A DNA stretch of 64,000 nt from Mikania micrantha. Taxonomy: Eukaryota > Streptophyta > Magnoliopsida > Asterales > Asteraceae. The first letter of the stretch is position 1. Each line of letters starts with the position of its first letter. The stretch is taken from NCBI GenBank assembly GCA_009363875.1, contig CM018683.1, positions 42,244,804 through 42,308,803 on the forward strand, read 5' to 3'. Below, piece by piece: positions 13,101-23,362 of this stretch. Under the pieces are notes generated by a model. That model made no database searches. It saw nothing but the letters and a program-made list of their open reading frames with translations, and was not told the DNA's origin. The translations under genes were made by a program, and so were the position numbers.

Positions 13101-16100
13101 TGCAACCCATTTAAAGAATGGTTCCTCCATAAGCTAAAATTCAAAATTAAATCCATTTGAGGTGAACACAACACAAATTTTACCCTATCATACGTAAACG
13201 GTTTAAATATCAAAGTAGACAGCACAACAAATGATTAACAAACCCATTAAGATAAATACATAAAAGACTTACCCCTCCTTCAGAAAGTGCTTCAAAGTTA
13301 GCAGTACTTTGATTATGAAGAAATTGAATACGATCTTCTCCACTGACTTCACAACAGTAGGAAATAAAAAATAAAGGGGGGAAAGTAACCAGACTAGCTT
13401 AGATAACATTTGTTTGGTAGTAGATGAGAATAGAAGGTGGCATATAACAAGCATCACACACTTGTAATTGTTAGAAGAACAACTGGATCAGATTGCAGGA
13501 ATTAAAAATAATACACAGTTTTTTTGTGGTTTAACAGACCATGACTCTTGTTTTTTATTGAAGTGCTGGGAAAAAAACTTATGTAAAATTGTAAACACAT
13601 TAGCCCTAACTATCTATTTATACTAGACTTATGCTTAAAAAACAAGGAAACATATACTAACTCTTATTCCTACACTTTAGGAACAGAGATTGCTTCCAAT
13701 GAGACTCCCGGCTCATGATGCATGATTAACCGACCAACCCAACGCTTTTAACGTTATTTTCACGAAAATCAAGTAAAATAACCTTAAAACTAGTGCAATT
13801 TTACTTTTGCTCCTCGAGGGTCGGCACAATACACATATATACATTATATGCGTGCACCGCAAACAGGCCCAAATAAAAACTAAATAGACTCCTATTTTTC
13901 TGGCCTCCTTTTTAATTGACAATTACTCAATAGTAACACATTGATATAGATCAGTAATGTGAAATGCTTTGAGAAATAACTTGGACAACCCATTGGGAAA
14001 AACAAAGAATCTTCCTCAACCACTTTTCTTATTCCTTCTAAAAGTCTAAAACATATTCTTTCCTTTATAGGAGGTCTTGTAATTTTATTAGATCTATATA
14101 GCTTAACTGCATCTGTCTTAAGGAAATGAGTGTTTGTGTAACAATGATAATGTTAGTTTGGACAACTCATGTGTTAGTTACAATTGAATAGTTAGAATGT
14201 TAATTGTAATAAGTGCTAAGTAGAAGGGTTAAAAGTGTAATATTGTAATAATTCAGTTAGTTGTTAGTCATTAACGACTATAACTAACTAGTATGTGTAA
14301 GAATGTGGGTTAGCTATGAAATGAAAAATTCCCTCTTCTCTTTGGATTCTCTTTTTTCTAATTTGTAGCTAACAAATTGGTATCAGAGCTGTCCGATCCT
14401 CGGCAACTCTTGATTCCGATCACCGGAAAATTCGTAATTCATCGTTCTGATCACCATGACAACTCGTAATCAGACATTGGAGCAATGCGTACAAGAACAT
14501 GATCAATCTCTGCTTCATTTGGAATCAGCTGCTGGAAAGCATTCATCCGAATAGGAGAACATTCGACTTGTTGCAATTAAGAATGCGGAAAATATGTCAG
14601 CACTGAAGTCGCAATTGGAGATTCAGATGAATGAGATACTGAATAGCTTACAGACGATGGGCAATTTGCACACTTCGGCTGATAATTTTCGTACAACTTC
14701 TATTCATACGACATTTAACGGTAATCAAAATCGTTTTACTAAAATGGATTTTCCTAAGTTCACCGGTGAAAATGTTGAAGGGTGGTTATGTAGAGTTGAA
14801 CATTTTTTCGTAATTGATTCGACTTCTGAGAATTTGAAGGTTAGATATGCTATTGTTCATTTAGAAGATATCGCTTTGTTATGGCATCAATCTTTTGTAC
14901 AGTCTAGGGGTGGTTCAATCGAAGGTATGTCTTGGGCAGAATATAAGGGTTTTATTACTGCTAGATTTGCGGAAGCTTTGGGTCAGGATGCTATGGGTGC
15001 ATTAGCAAGTTTGAAACAGCAAGGAATTCTTAAAGATTTTTGTAAGCAATTTGATTTAGCATTGACTAAAGTTAGTATTTGTGATGAATATGCTGTCAGT
15101 TTGTTTTTGAGGGCTGTTAAGCCTAAGATTGGTTATCCGGTTAGGTTGTTGAGGCCTAAAAATTTACCGGAGGCTTACTTGTTAGCACGAATTCAAGATG
15201 AGTCAATCAATATGATGCAGATTGCTCCTATTCGATCGTTTAAAGCTCCTTATTCATCTTCTGCTACACAAACAGTTAGTAAGTTCAATGGAAGTACTAC
15301 GGCTACTAATTTGCCATTATTACCTTCTCCTTCTGTGAAGCCTAAATCAATAACTGCTAGAAGGTTATCACATAAGGAAATAGAAGAAAAACGGGCTAAG
15401 GGTGAGTGTTTTGGTTGTTCAGAGAAATACACCCCGGCACATCAATGTAAAAATAAGCAGCTTTTCTCAATTGAGTTGATTGAAGAAGAGGATGAATTGG
15501 CCCAAGTTGATAATGAGGTATTTCAGCCTATTCAAGAACCTTACATTTCTTTGAATGCTATATTGGGAGTTAATTCTTTTTCCACTATGAGAGTGAAAGG
15601 GTCAATTGGTACGAAACCTTTGCATATTCTTATAGATTTAGGGTCAACTCATAACTTTCTGAATTTGGAATTAGCTCTTAAAATGAAGTGTCCTCTGAAA
15701 TCAGTAGCAGCAATGCAAATTACTATAGCAGATGGTAATAAAATGTTATGTAATCAGTTGTGTGAAAATTTTCAATGGATTATGCAAGGGAATTGGTTCA
15801 CCACAGATGTTATGTTAATTCCATTGACTAATTATGATATGGTGTTAGGAGTTCAATGGTTACAAACTCTTAATGACATAGTATGGAATTTTAAGGAGTT
15901 GACTATGAAGTTTAAAGTTGGGAAGCATGAATTTGAATTAAAAGGAGTAGGCTCTAAGTCTATGACTTTATGTTCTATTGAGAAAATGAACCAATTATTG
16001 GAAGATCCTTTTCAGTTAGCTGATGCACAACTGTTTAGTTTGCAATCAGTAGATGTTGATTCATTTCAGCATGAAACTGCAGTCACTATAACCATTTTTA

Positions 16101-19100
16101 CTAAAGCTTTGAATGCTTTATTACAAAGATATGAGGATGTATTTTTAGAACCAAAATCATTACCACCAAAAAGGGATTGTGATCATAAGATTGTTTTGAA
16201 GGATGAAAATGTATCTATCAATCAATGAGCCTATAGATATCCAGCTGCACAAAAAGATGTTTTAGAAAAATTGACTCAGGAGTTGTTGGATTCTGGAATT
16301 GTAAGAAGCAGCAGAAGTGCTTTTGCATCACCGATTGTTCTAGTAAAAAAGGACGGTTCTTGGCGATTTTGTGTGGATTATAAGCAACTTAATGAAGTTA
16401 CTATTAAGGATAGATTCCCTATTCCTTTAATAGAAGAGTTATTGGATGAATTAGGTGGTGCCACTGTGTTTTCAAAATTGGATCTAAGGGCTGGTTATCA
16501 TCAAGTAAGGATGGTTGAACATGATATTCACAAAACTGCATTTAGGACCCATCAAGGATTGTTTGAACTTTGAATTTGTGGTAATGCCTTTTGGTCTCAC
16601 AAATGCTCCTGCCACTTTTCAAGCATTAATGAATGCAACTTTAAGCCCTTATTGAGAAGGAATACTTTGGTATTTTTTGATGATATTCTAGTATTTAGTC
16701 CTTCTATGCAGCAGCATTTATTGGATTTGGAAGAAGTTTTGGCTCGACTTAGACAGAACACTCTCTTTGCAAAGAGGTCTAAGTGCTCTTTTGCTGGATC
16801 TAATGTTGAATATTTGGGACATATAATTTCGGGAAAAGGAGTTCAAACTGATCCTAATAAAATCAGTGCAGTGCAGAAATGGCCAGTTCCTAAGAACATT
16901 AAGCAGTTGAGAGGTTTTTTAGGATTAGCTAGCTATGATAGACGTTTTATTAAAGGCTTTGGTGTTATAGCCAGACCTTTAACAGAGTTGCTAAAGAAAT
17001 CAGCTTTTCAATGGAATCCGGAAGCCCAAAATGCTTTTGATTAGCTTAAACAGGCTTTGAGCTCAGCTCCTGTATTAGCTCTGCCAGATTTTTCAAAGAC
17101 CTTTGTCATTGAAACCGATGCTTCTTCAAAAGGATTAGGTGTTGTTCTTATGCAAGAGGGTCATCCATTAGCTTTTATAAGTAAAGCTTTATCCATTAAA
17201 CAACAGTCTCTTTCAGTGTATGAGAAAGAATTGTTGGCTATTATGATGGCGGTTAATCAATGGCATCATTATCTCATAAGCAAGAAGTTTCTTATTAAGA
17301 CAGATCAAAAGAGTTTGAAGTATCTTCTAACACAGAAGATTACAACACCTTTACAACATACGTGGTTGGCTAAGCTCATGGGGTATACTTATGAAATTGA
17401 TTATAAGAAGGGGGCTGATAACTTGGTAGCTGATGGTCTGTCCAGAATGCAAGGTTTAGCTTTATTTGCTATGGGTATCAGTACTATAGATCCTTTATTA
17501 TTTGCAAGAGTAAAGGATTCTTGGATTAATGATGTGCAATGTCAGGAATTGATAAGGAAATGTCAACAAGGTACTGCACCTTCTCGTATCACTTGGAATG
17601 GGGAACTTTTGCTGAAGAATAATAAACTATGGGTGGGAAATGATGAACAATTGAAGAAGGATATTTTGCAAATATTTCATTCTTATCCTACAGGAGGGCA
17701 TTCGGGGTATGTACCTATTCTCAAGAAAATCAAAGCTATCTTTTATTGGAAGGGTTGTTCTAAGCAGCTTTTTAATTTTGTTAAAGAATGTGCTCAATGT
17801 CAACAAGCAAAGTATGAGCCGGTTGCAAACCCAGGTTTATTACAACCTTTGCCTTTTCCTTCACATGTTTTTACTGACATTTCAATGGATTTTGTATCTG
17901 GATTACCCAGAGTTAAAGGTAAAGATACAATTTTGGTGGTGATTGACAGATTAACGAAGTATGCTCATTTCATACCCCTAGCTCATCCATATGGTGCTCC
18001 TCAAGTGGCTCAAGTGTTTCTTGATAATGTGTCTAAGTTACACGGATGTCCTCATACAATTGTATCCGATCGAGATCCTATTTTTTTAAGTCAATTTTGG
18101 AAGGAATTTATGAGATTGCAAGGGGTTCAATTAGCTCATTCTACGGCCTACCATCCGCAAACAGATGGTCAGACAGAAGTGCTTAATCGTTGTTTAGGAA
18201 CATATTTGCGTTGTATGTGTATGCAAGCACCATTGCAGTGGTTATCTTGGTTAAGTCTGGCGGAATGGTGGTACAATACAACTTTTCATTCAGCCTTAAA
18301 GATTAGTCCTTTTGAAGCTTTATATATGGTTTTCCACCTCCATTACATATTCCATATATTCCACATGACACGACTGTAGAAGTTGTGGAAGTTTTACATC
18401 GAGATAGAGAGGCCATGATTGTTCATCTTAAGCACAATTTGCAAGCTGCTCGTAATAGGATGAAACAGTATGCTGATAAGAGGAGTGAAAGAACTTTTGA
18501 AATTGGGGATTGGGTTTATTTGAAATTACAACCGTTTGTTCAGACTTCAATGCGTCGGGTTAAACACTCTAAATTGGGACCCAAATATTTTGGTCCTTTT
18601 CTTATTTTGGCAAAGGTGGGAACGAGAGCTTATAAACGGGATTTACCTGATGATGCTCAAATTCATCCAGTTTTTCATGTATCTTTGCTCAAGAAAGCTT
18701 ATGGGGAGCATCAAGCTATTGTACCGCTACCAACTAATCCTCGTTTTCATTTTCAACCAAGGGCTATCATTGATCAGCGTGTGGTTCGACGAGGAGATCG
18801 CTTAACTCAGCAAGTGTTGGTTCATTGGGCTAGTATGCCTATAACAGAAGCTACAAAGGAATACGAGGATGATTTTGTTCTTCGTTTTCCAGATTTCAAT
18901 TCTTGAGGACGAATTATTTTTAGAGGGGGAAGTTTTGTTAGTTACAATTGAATAGTTAGAATGTTAATTGTAATAAGTGCTAAGTAGACGGGGTTAAAAG
19001 TGTAATATTGTAATAATTCAGTTAGTTGTTAGTCATTAAAGACTATAACTAACTAGTATGTGTAAGAATGTGGGTTAGCTATGAAATGAAAAATTCCCTC

Positions 19101-22100
19101 TTCTCTTTGGATTCTGTCTTTTCTAATTCGTAGCTAACATCATGGGAACAACAAAGAACTTTACTCAACCACATTTCTTATTCCTTCTACAAGTCTAAAA
19201 CTTATTATTTCCTTTGTAGGATGTTTGTATTTTTATTAGATCTCTATAGCTCAAGTGCATTTGTCTGAAGAAAATGAGTGTTTATGAAAGATAATGTTAA
19301 TTTGGCCAACCCATGGGAACACCAAAGAATATTACTCAACAACATTTCTTATTCCTTCTAAAAGTCTAAAACTTATTCTCTCCTTTATATATGTCTTGTA
19401 TATTTATTAGATCAATATAGCTCAAGCGTCTGTCTAAAGGATATGAGTGTTTGTGCAACTAAGATAATGTTATGCTTGGATTTGAAGAACTAGAAATCAT
19501 ATAGTTTACCTCTTATCCTACCATAATTGGAAAGATCAACAACCTGCAATTATGGAAAAACCAAAATTACTCTGACAGTTATTTGAATCCATACTCAACT
19601 AAATCATTTGCAGTACTCTGGTTGAACATATCAATTAAGAGAAAAAGTAAAGTGAGGAAATGGGGAATTTTAATAATGTTACATAATGGTTTCACAGATA
19701 GTGAGTTATAATATGGCAATATGTAATATACGCTAGTATTCATGTTGTACATAGCAGGTCCTGCAACTTTTGTTGAACTTGAAATTTTGAAATAAGAAAT
19801 CAGCAAGCGATAAGCTTTAATAGGAGAGAAAATACATGAAATGTTCTTTGATCAATATATCATGTACAACAAAAAAGGGGAAATAAAATTCCAATTCTTT
19901 CCAAAAATCCAGTTTCAAAACCATGTATAATAACCTATCTAGTTACAGAATGGATAGTGAACATATAAAATGAATGAATTATAACAAAAAAAAAACATCA
20001 AGTTTTTTCATGTATAAACAGATGTCAAATGATGGTTCCAAACAGACACATTTCAAAAGGACTATATATGAAAGCATAAAGCACCTTTTAGTACCCACCA
20101 CGGTGTCAGTTTCAACCACATCAAGTGCCTCCTCGTCATTGTTCAATGTTTCAATAACCCAATCTTCGGATCCCTTTGCCATGGAAACAGCCATGTCATC
20201 CTACATCAAGGATTCAAGAATTCAATTTCTATAAGTTTAAGGCTAAAGAAACATGATTCACACATTAACAGGCAAACCAAACAATTTTTTGTTTTAATCG
20301 ACAGGTAGATAGAAAAACAAAATAGCTTAGCAGCTTAGCCTAATTCATATCAGTATAGGAGATCTGAAATCAACATTGACCATATGTGCTATTGTTTTAA
20401 TGACAAATTTTAGGTGCACCAAGATGTATTTACTTAAGCACAAGGATTAGGCTTATAATATGTTGCTAGTATACTAAGGCAAAGTGGAAAATCAACTAAA
20501 CAAGTCCTTAAGCAATAATCAATGTGTTTACTGGTGTGTTTATCAGCAGCTGATAATGACAAGGCCTTACTATTCATGTGTTACCTGGATAATATATACC
20601 TATAAGCGTCCTACGACAAAACCTCGTTAGGAATGGAAATGTCACTAACCTTATTGTATATAATTATTACAGGTATGAAGGTGCTAGCTAAGGTAACCTA
20701 TCCTAACATGAAAAACAAAAATGGGGTGCCAGCTGCCAAGTCCTCAGGTTGTATGTGCATACTTCATAGAATCGGTAGCATCAACATTCATGATTCAACA
20801 CGCATGATACATCAGTGTATTAGGCTAGAGAATGGGGAAAGTGATGATGGGGTAACCCACATCCGAACCACCACATGTCCGGGCCCATAAGGAAACTATT
20901 GACTGGAACTCCAAGATCAACAATTGCAGCGACAGCTTTGGAGTAACATTGTTTGATCTTCAGCTTTGGTAGTCAGCTTGGGTCAATCAACTTTTATTCT
21001 GCCTAAAAGACGTCTAAAAGACAAGACATAGTTATGACAAACATTAAATATATTTTGATACTGCAGGGCAGTAACATGTTTGTACAAAGTAAAGACGCGT
21101 GATCCTTGGTGTAGAACAAACACCAACAAAGCAACACATGTGACAAGGTGCTCCTAGTTGTTGAACAACACTAGAGCAATGGCTAACTCATTAACGGTTA
21201 ACCTATTAATACTCCTTTACTCAAGAAAGATAAACCTGGCGGGGTCGTGCTAGCCAGCCAGCATGGGAAAGATTTATTTTTCCTCAATGAATCCGATCTG
21301 TTTGGCCTAAAGAAAAGTTACAGGAAAAAAAATCTTCAAAATTAACTGAAAATCAGTAGCAAGTTACTATTGATCGATTGAAATCAAAACATTCGTAGCA
21401 ATTTAGCCTATTGGTAGCAAAATGAGCTTAGGTAGTAACCGTGCTTAGGTAGCAACAGAGTTATTACCAAACCGTTCATGTTGAGAACACAATTAACACA
21501 GATGTAGCTGGTTACACCCCAACTGCATCTGCCAGCTGAAACGTTGCGTTAGTTCATACCCCTGTAAACAAAATTTATTTGGTATAGTTTTTATGCACAT
21601 AATTCAACATATCGTTTAGTGAAATAACAATGCGAGGGCGATAATTTTTGCAAGAATAATGTTAAAACCGTTAAGTTGTTTGGTTAATAAAGTATCATAA
21701 GCACGGTTCACATATAAAGCATCCTCTCCACTCCCACTCCCACTCCCACAGGATAAAGGTAAGACTCTAGTACCCCACTTTAGCTTTGGTGGGATAATAA
21801 TGACGACGATGAGGATATCACAATTTTGAAAACACAAAACCTACATAAAAAACAACCATAATTCCAAAAGATTATTACTACTTACTACATACAACACCTA
21901 CTAGGACCAAATTAATATATCAAATAACCTCAATCACCTGTCAAACGAACAGCTCAATTCAAGAAGCATAGAAAGCAGAAAAAAAAAATTAAGCATCGAA
22001 ATTAAACGCATGTGGTGGATGCTCACATAGACGTCATGATCAATCGGAGGAGGAGAGAGATCGAAAGGTAATGCGGCAACGGGTACGAGGTCGGAAGAAT

Positions 22101-22257
22101 AGGTGATTGACGAGCGTGTGTTCCGGCGAGGGATGCAAACGGCGGTATGGTGTGGGTGAAGTGAGGCGGACGGCGAAGGGCGGGAACAGCGCGTTTGGAT
22201 GACGCTCCGGCGAGAGAGTGTGGAAGTCGTGTGGCTGAAAGAGGATAATACGACCAT
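7138..22257 (-). CDS. IBA57.2: plastid YgfZ/GcvT-family protein (At1g60990-type, IBA57-like)
   Basis: Folate-dependent iron-sulfur cluster maintenance protein of the YgfZ/IBA57 family, related to the glycine-cleavage T-protein fold. Exons (minus strand): 22257-22027, 20200-20099, 19543-19510, 13346-13273, 12866-12801, 12721-12657, 10722-10635, 10516-10451, 9206-9041, 8429-8346, 8271-8144, 7323-7138. Every proposed junction has GT-AG ends and phases match, giving 429 codons without a stop. Residues 1-77 are Ser/Thr/Arg-rich and look like a plastid transit peptide. VDLSNYGRIRVSGEDR, DRIQFLHNQSTANFE and GCVTVFVTPTARTIDIA are typical of the family, and KGCYKGQE (325-332) is its signature. ATG 22257 (AAAATGG context) is preferred; an in-frame ATG at 22308 would add 17 residues. 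The exon 8 donor (GTAAAT) is the weakest junction, chosen because the alternative GTGAGA breaks the frame. Intron 3 is 6.2 kb because of a retrotransposon. Family identity is established knowledge; plastid location is inferred. Confidence 0.9.
9529..9873. mobile_element. MITE with 9-10 bp target duplication, intron 8
   Basis: AGTTGGCAAT occurs at 9519-9528 and again at 9874-9883. The ends are inverted (TTTAAAAAGTGCGAGGCA on the left; its relative GTGAGGCA on the complement of the right) and the interior is full of GAGGC/GCCTC words. The duplication length fits a Mutator-like (MULE) non-autonomous element. Confidence 0.65.
11261..11521 (+). mobile_element. SINE (Au-like 3' body), intron 6
   Basis: The block CAGCCTCTCTACC ... 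GGGGTAAGGCTG ... CACCCTCCTCAGACCC ... GGGATATACTG, ending in TTGATTGATTGATT, is the widespread plant Au-type SINE body with its simple-repeat tail. The 5' tRNA-like A/B boxes are not recognisable. The upstream part (11261-11400, GGCAAAAGTAAAATTGCAC and ATAACGTTAAAA) recurs inverted at 13690-13852. Confidence 0.75.
11979..12116. mobile_element. 138-bp MITE with 10-bp duplication, intron 6
   Basis: CTTGGCCACA flanks it on both sides (11969-11978 and 12117-12126). The ends are inverted (ATGTTGTAGAAATC versus the complement of GATTTTTACAACCAT). The interior repeats GATTAATCGGCCTA and CTAGTCG words. Too short to code. Confidence 0.8.
13670..13852 (-). mobile_element. degenerate SINE-like copy, inverted relative to 11261
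   Basis: The reverse complement aligns block by block with 11261-11430: TATATATGTGT, GAGGAGCAAAAGTAAAATTG, AAAATAACGTTAAAA, GCATCATGAGCC and TCTCATTGGAAGCA. The SINE body beyond that has drifted (TCTCTGTTCC...GTAGGAATAAG). It lies in intron 3, so exons 4-6 sit between two inverted copies. Confidence 0.7.
13981..14171. repeat. ~175-bp tandem repeat: unit 1 and start of unit 2
   Basis: The unit begins TTGGACAACCCATTGGG and contains CTTATTCCTTCTAAAAGTC and GAGTGTTTGTG. Unit 1 is 13981-14157. Unit 2 starts at 14158 and is interrupted after 14 bp by the retrotransposon; its remainder resumes at 19140. Confidence 0.85.
14172..14374 (+). repeat. 5' LTR (203 bp)
   Basis: Starts TGTTAGTTACAATTG and ends GTAGCTAACA. 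It differs from the 3' copy by a handful of substitutions and one single-base length change (AGAAGGG versus AGACGGGG), which indicates an old but not ancient insertion. Confidence 0.95.
14378..14390 (+). other. primer binding site, tRNA-iMet
   Basis: TGGTATCAGAGCT, three bases after the 5' LTR, is complementary to the 3' end of initiator methionine tRNA. Confidence 0.95.
14456..16228 (+). pseudogene. gag-pro: gag-protease region of the intron element
   Basis: The original start is most likely ATG 14456, in frame with the long open stretch from 14594, but codon 33 is TAG (14552-14554). The gag core includes GWLCRVEHFF and ALLWHQSF. A zinc-knuckle-like CFGC...HQC follows (about residues 270-285 of the 14594 frame). 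The aspartic protease shows IDLGSTHNF instead of the usual D-S/T-G: the codon after the catalytic Asp (15635-15637) is TTA. DYDMVLGVQWL follows. A TGA at 16226-16228 separates it from RT; the frame stays the same across it. Confidence 0.9.
16229..17044 (+). pseudogene. pol (RT): reverse transcriptase region, two frameshifts
   Basis: Typical RT blocks: SGIVRSSRSAFASPIVLVKK, WRFCVDYKQLN, FSKLDLRAGYHQ and the active-site VFFDDILVFS. A seven-base duplication-like insertion near 16568 (TTTGAACTTTGAA) breaks the frame before MPFGLTNAPATF. A one-base loss near 16648 restores it. The piece ends at TAG 17042-17044 in a lysine-like position. Membership in gypsy pol is certain; activity is excluded. Confidence 0.9.
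17045..18379 (+). pseudogene. pol (RH-INT): RNase H and integrase region
   Basis: RNase H starts at about 17100 with FVIETDASSKGLG, then YEKELLAI, IKTDQKSL and ADGLSR. Integrase has the HHCC finger (GGHSGY...CAQCQQAK), then ISMDFVSGLP, VSDRDPIF, and HPQTDGQTEVLNR as the D-D-E core. The frame is lost by a two-base TA-repeat expansion near 18325 (TATATATGG), and the remaining codons to 18379 are out of frame. Confidence 0.9.
18385..18906 (+). pseudogene. pol (INT C-term): integrase C-terminus with chromodomain-like tail
   Basis: Continues in another frame after the two-base insertion: ADKRSERTFEIGDWVYLKL, KYFGPFLI and HPVFHVSLLKK are the gypsy GPF/Y-type module. VLVHWASMP...ATKEYEDDFVLRFP resembles the plant chromovirus tail. 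It ends TGA 18904-18906, 29 bp before the 3' LTR. Confidence 0.85.
18922..18932 (+). other. polypurine tract
   Basis: AGAGGGGGAAG, four bases before the 3' LTR. Confidence 0.9.
18936..19139 (+). repeat. 3' LTR (204 bp)
   Basis: TGTTAG...GCTAACA, followed directly by the target duplication TCATG. Confidence 0.95.
19140..19475. repeat. ~175-bp tandem repeat: rest of unit 2 and unit 3
   Basis: Unit 2 resumes (CATGGGAACAACAAAG...) and unit 3 starts at 19302 (TTGGCCAACCCATGGG). Both contain CTTATTCCTTCTA, AGTCTAAAACTTATT and GAGTGTTT, as in unit 1. Confidence 0.85.
20250..22026 (-). other. intron 1 of the IBA57-like gene, no gene seen
   Basis: Anonymous sequence between exons 1 and 2. Some GTAGCAA words recur around 21350-21470. 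No element with clear ends recognised. Confidence 0.5.
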
Positions 22258-22464
22258 TTTCTTTTTCAGCTGGATATGATTTGATTTCGGATGAATATTA
22301 TTGGGCAAGGGGGATTCGGAGTCAAGAATCGGGTCTTCGGATACGGTTCAAATACTATCTAGAAAGGCTGGGATCCGAATCAAGTACGGCTGTTAAAAAA
22401 ACTTGCCTTTAAAAGAGGTAGCTCAAACTAAGGGTTTCTTGCCTAATGATTTTCCCCTTCACTT

Positions 22465-22510
22465 TTCTATGGAAGGTCTTGGGTTCGAATCCGGGCTGAG
22501 TTATATTTGC
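22465..22510 (+). other. tRNA-like B-box fragment (possible SINE head)
   Basis: TCTTGGGTTCGAATCCGGGC has the pol III B-box pattern GGTTCGAATCC seen in tRNA-derived SINEs. No A box or tail was identified, and it is not a functional tRNA. Confidence 0.35.
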
Positions 22511-22780
22511 TGAAGCAAGGTTGGCTCGACCCATGGCTTGACTCATTATTTCGGCTCGATATATATATATATACACACACTAGTCAAGAACCCGCGCGAT
22601 GCGGCGTCGACAATAACAATTTACAACATGGTGTTCATTTGTTGCTAATTTATCAATATTCTCATGATATATATTGTACTCTTGATAGTTTTCTTTATCG
22701 TAGCTTCAGTGGGTCTATCTATGCCATCAGTTTTACATATCTCGATTAAGAAATACACATAAATAAGAAAAAAGAAGGGA

Positions 22781-23362
22781 AAATTACCAAAATAATCAAG
22801 TTTGATTATATTTTTACCAAAATAATTGCTTTAGATGCCCCTTTAGACGCCGCTTTAGACGCTCGTTTTTTGTACTTTTGTATCCCAAGAAGAAACATGC
22901 GGGCCCACATGTCGGCGTCTTTTTCGGGGTCTAAATAAATGTCTTAAGATCTATTTTCTAACGGCGTCTTAAGACGCCTTTAGACGCGTTGGAGTTTTTA
23001 GACTCCAAAGCGACGTCTTTAGACGCCCATTATGACGTCTTTAAACGTCAAATCAGGTAAGGTTACATCAATCCAGGATCGGCGTCTAAAGACGCAGCTT
23101 TGGAGTCTAAAGACTCCAAAAAGACGTCAGAATGAGCGTCTAAAGGCATATTAGTCTAGCAGGCAGAAAAAAGGGTCTTAGGACACCCATTTAGACCCCG
23201 ACAACATGTGGGTACGTATGTTTCTTCTTGGGAAACAAAAGTACAAAAAACGTGCGTCTAAAAAACGGCGTCTAAAGGGGCGTGTAAAGCTGAAACAGGG
23301 GGCTAAATTTCAGTTATTATTTTGGTAAAAATAGGATTAAACTTGATTATTTTAGTAATTAA
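22781..23362. mobile_element. foldback element built of GACGC words
   Basis: The arms (about 22781-22960 and 23180-23362) are inverted copies: ACCAAAATAATCAAGTTT, TTTTACCAAAATAAT, CCCCTTTAGACGCCG, TTTTTTGTACTTTTGT and CCAAGAAGAAACAT occur in one and complemented in the other. The middle is many GTCTAAAGACGC / GACGTCTTT palindromes plus TTGGAGT...ACTCCAA. No coding. It is nested in Helitron A. Confidence 0.85.

Larger units (their letters stand above)
14172..19139 (+). mobile_element. degenerate Ty3/Gypsy retrotransposon in intron 3
   Basis: Complete structure: two short LTRs (203 and 204 bp, TG...CA), initiator-Met PBS, gag-protease-RT-RNaseH-integrase in gypsy order, PPT, and a perfect TCATG target duplication (14167-14171 and 19140-19144). 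The coding strand is opposite to the host gene. Frame damage: two stops, a 7-nt and a 2-nt insertion, a 1-nt loss and a TAG early in gag, so it cannot be autonomous. The C-terminal tail resembles a chromovirus chromodomain region; clade not assigned. Confidence 0.95.

Noticed and set aside
20633..20890. 85-codon plus-strand frame in intron 1
   Set aside because: No recognisable domains and antisense within an intron of a well-supported gene.
22470..22505. A tRNA gene
   Set aside because: Only a B-box-like GGTTCGAATCC is present; no cloverleaf, A box or acceptor stem could be drawn.
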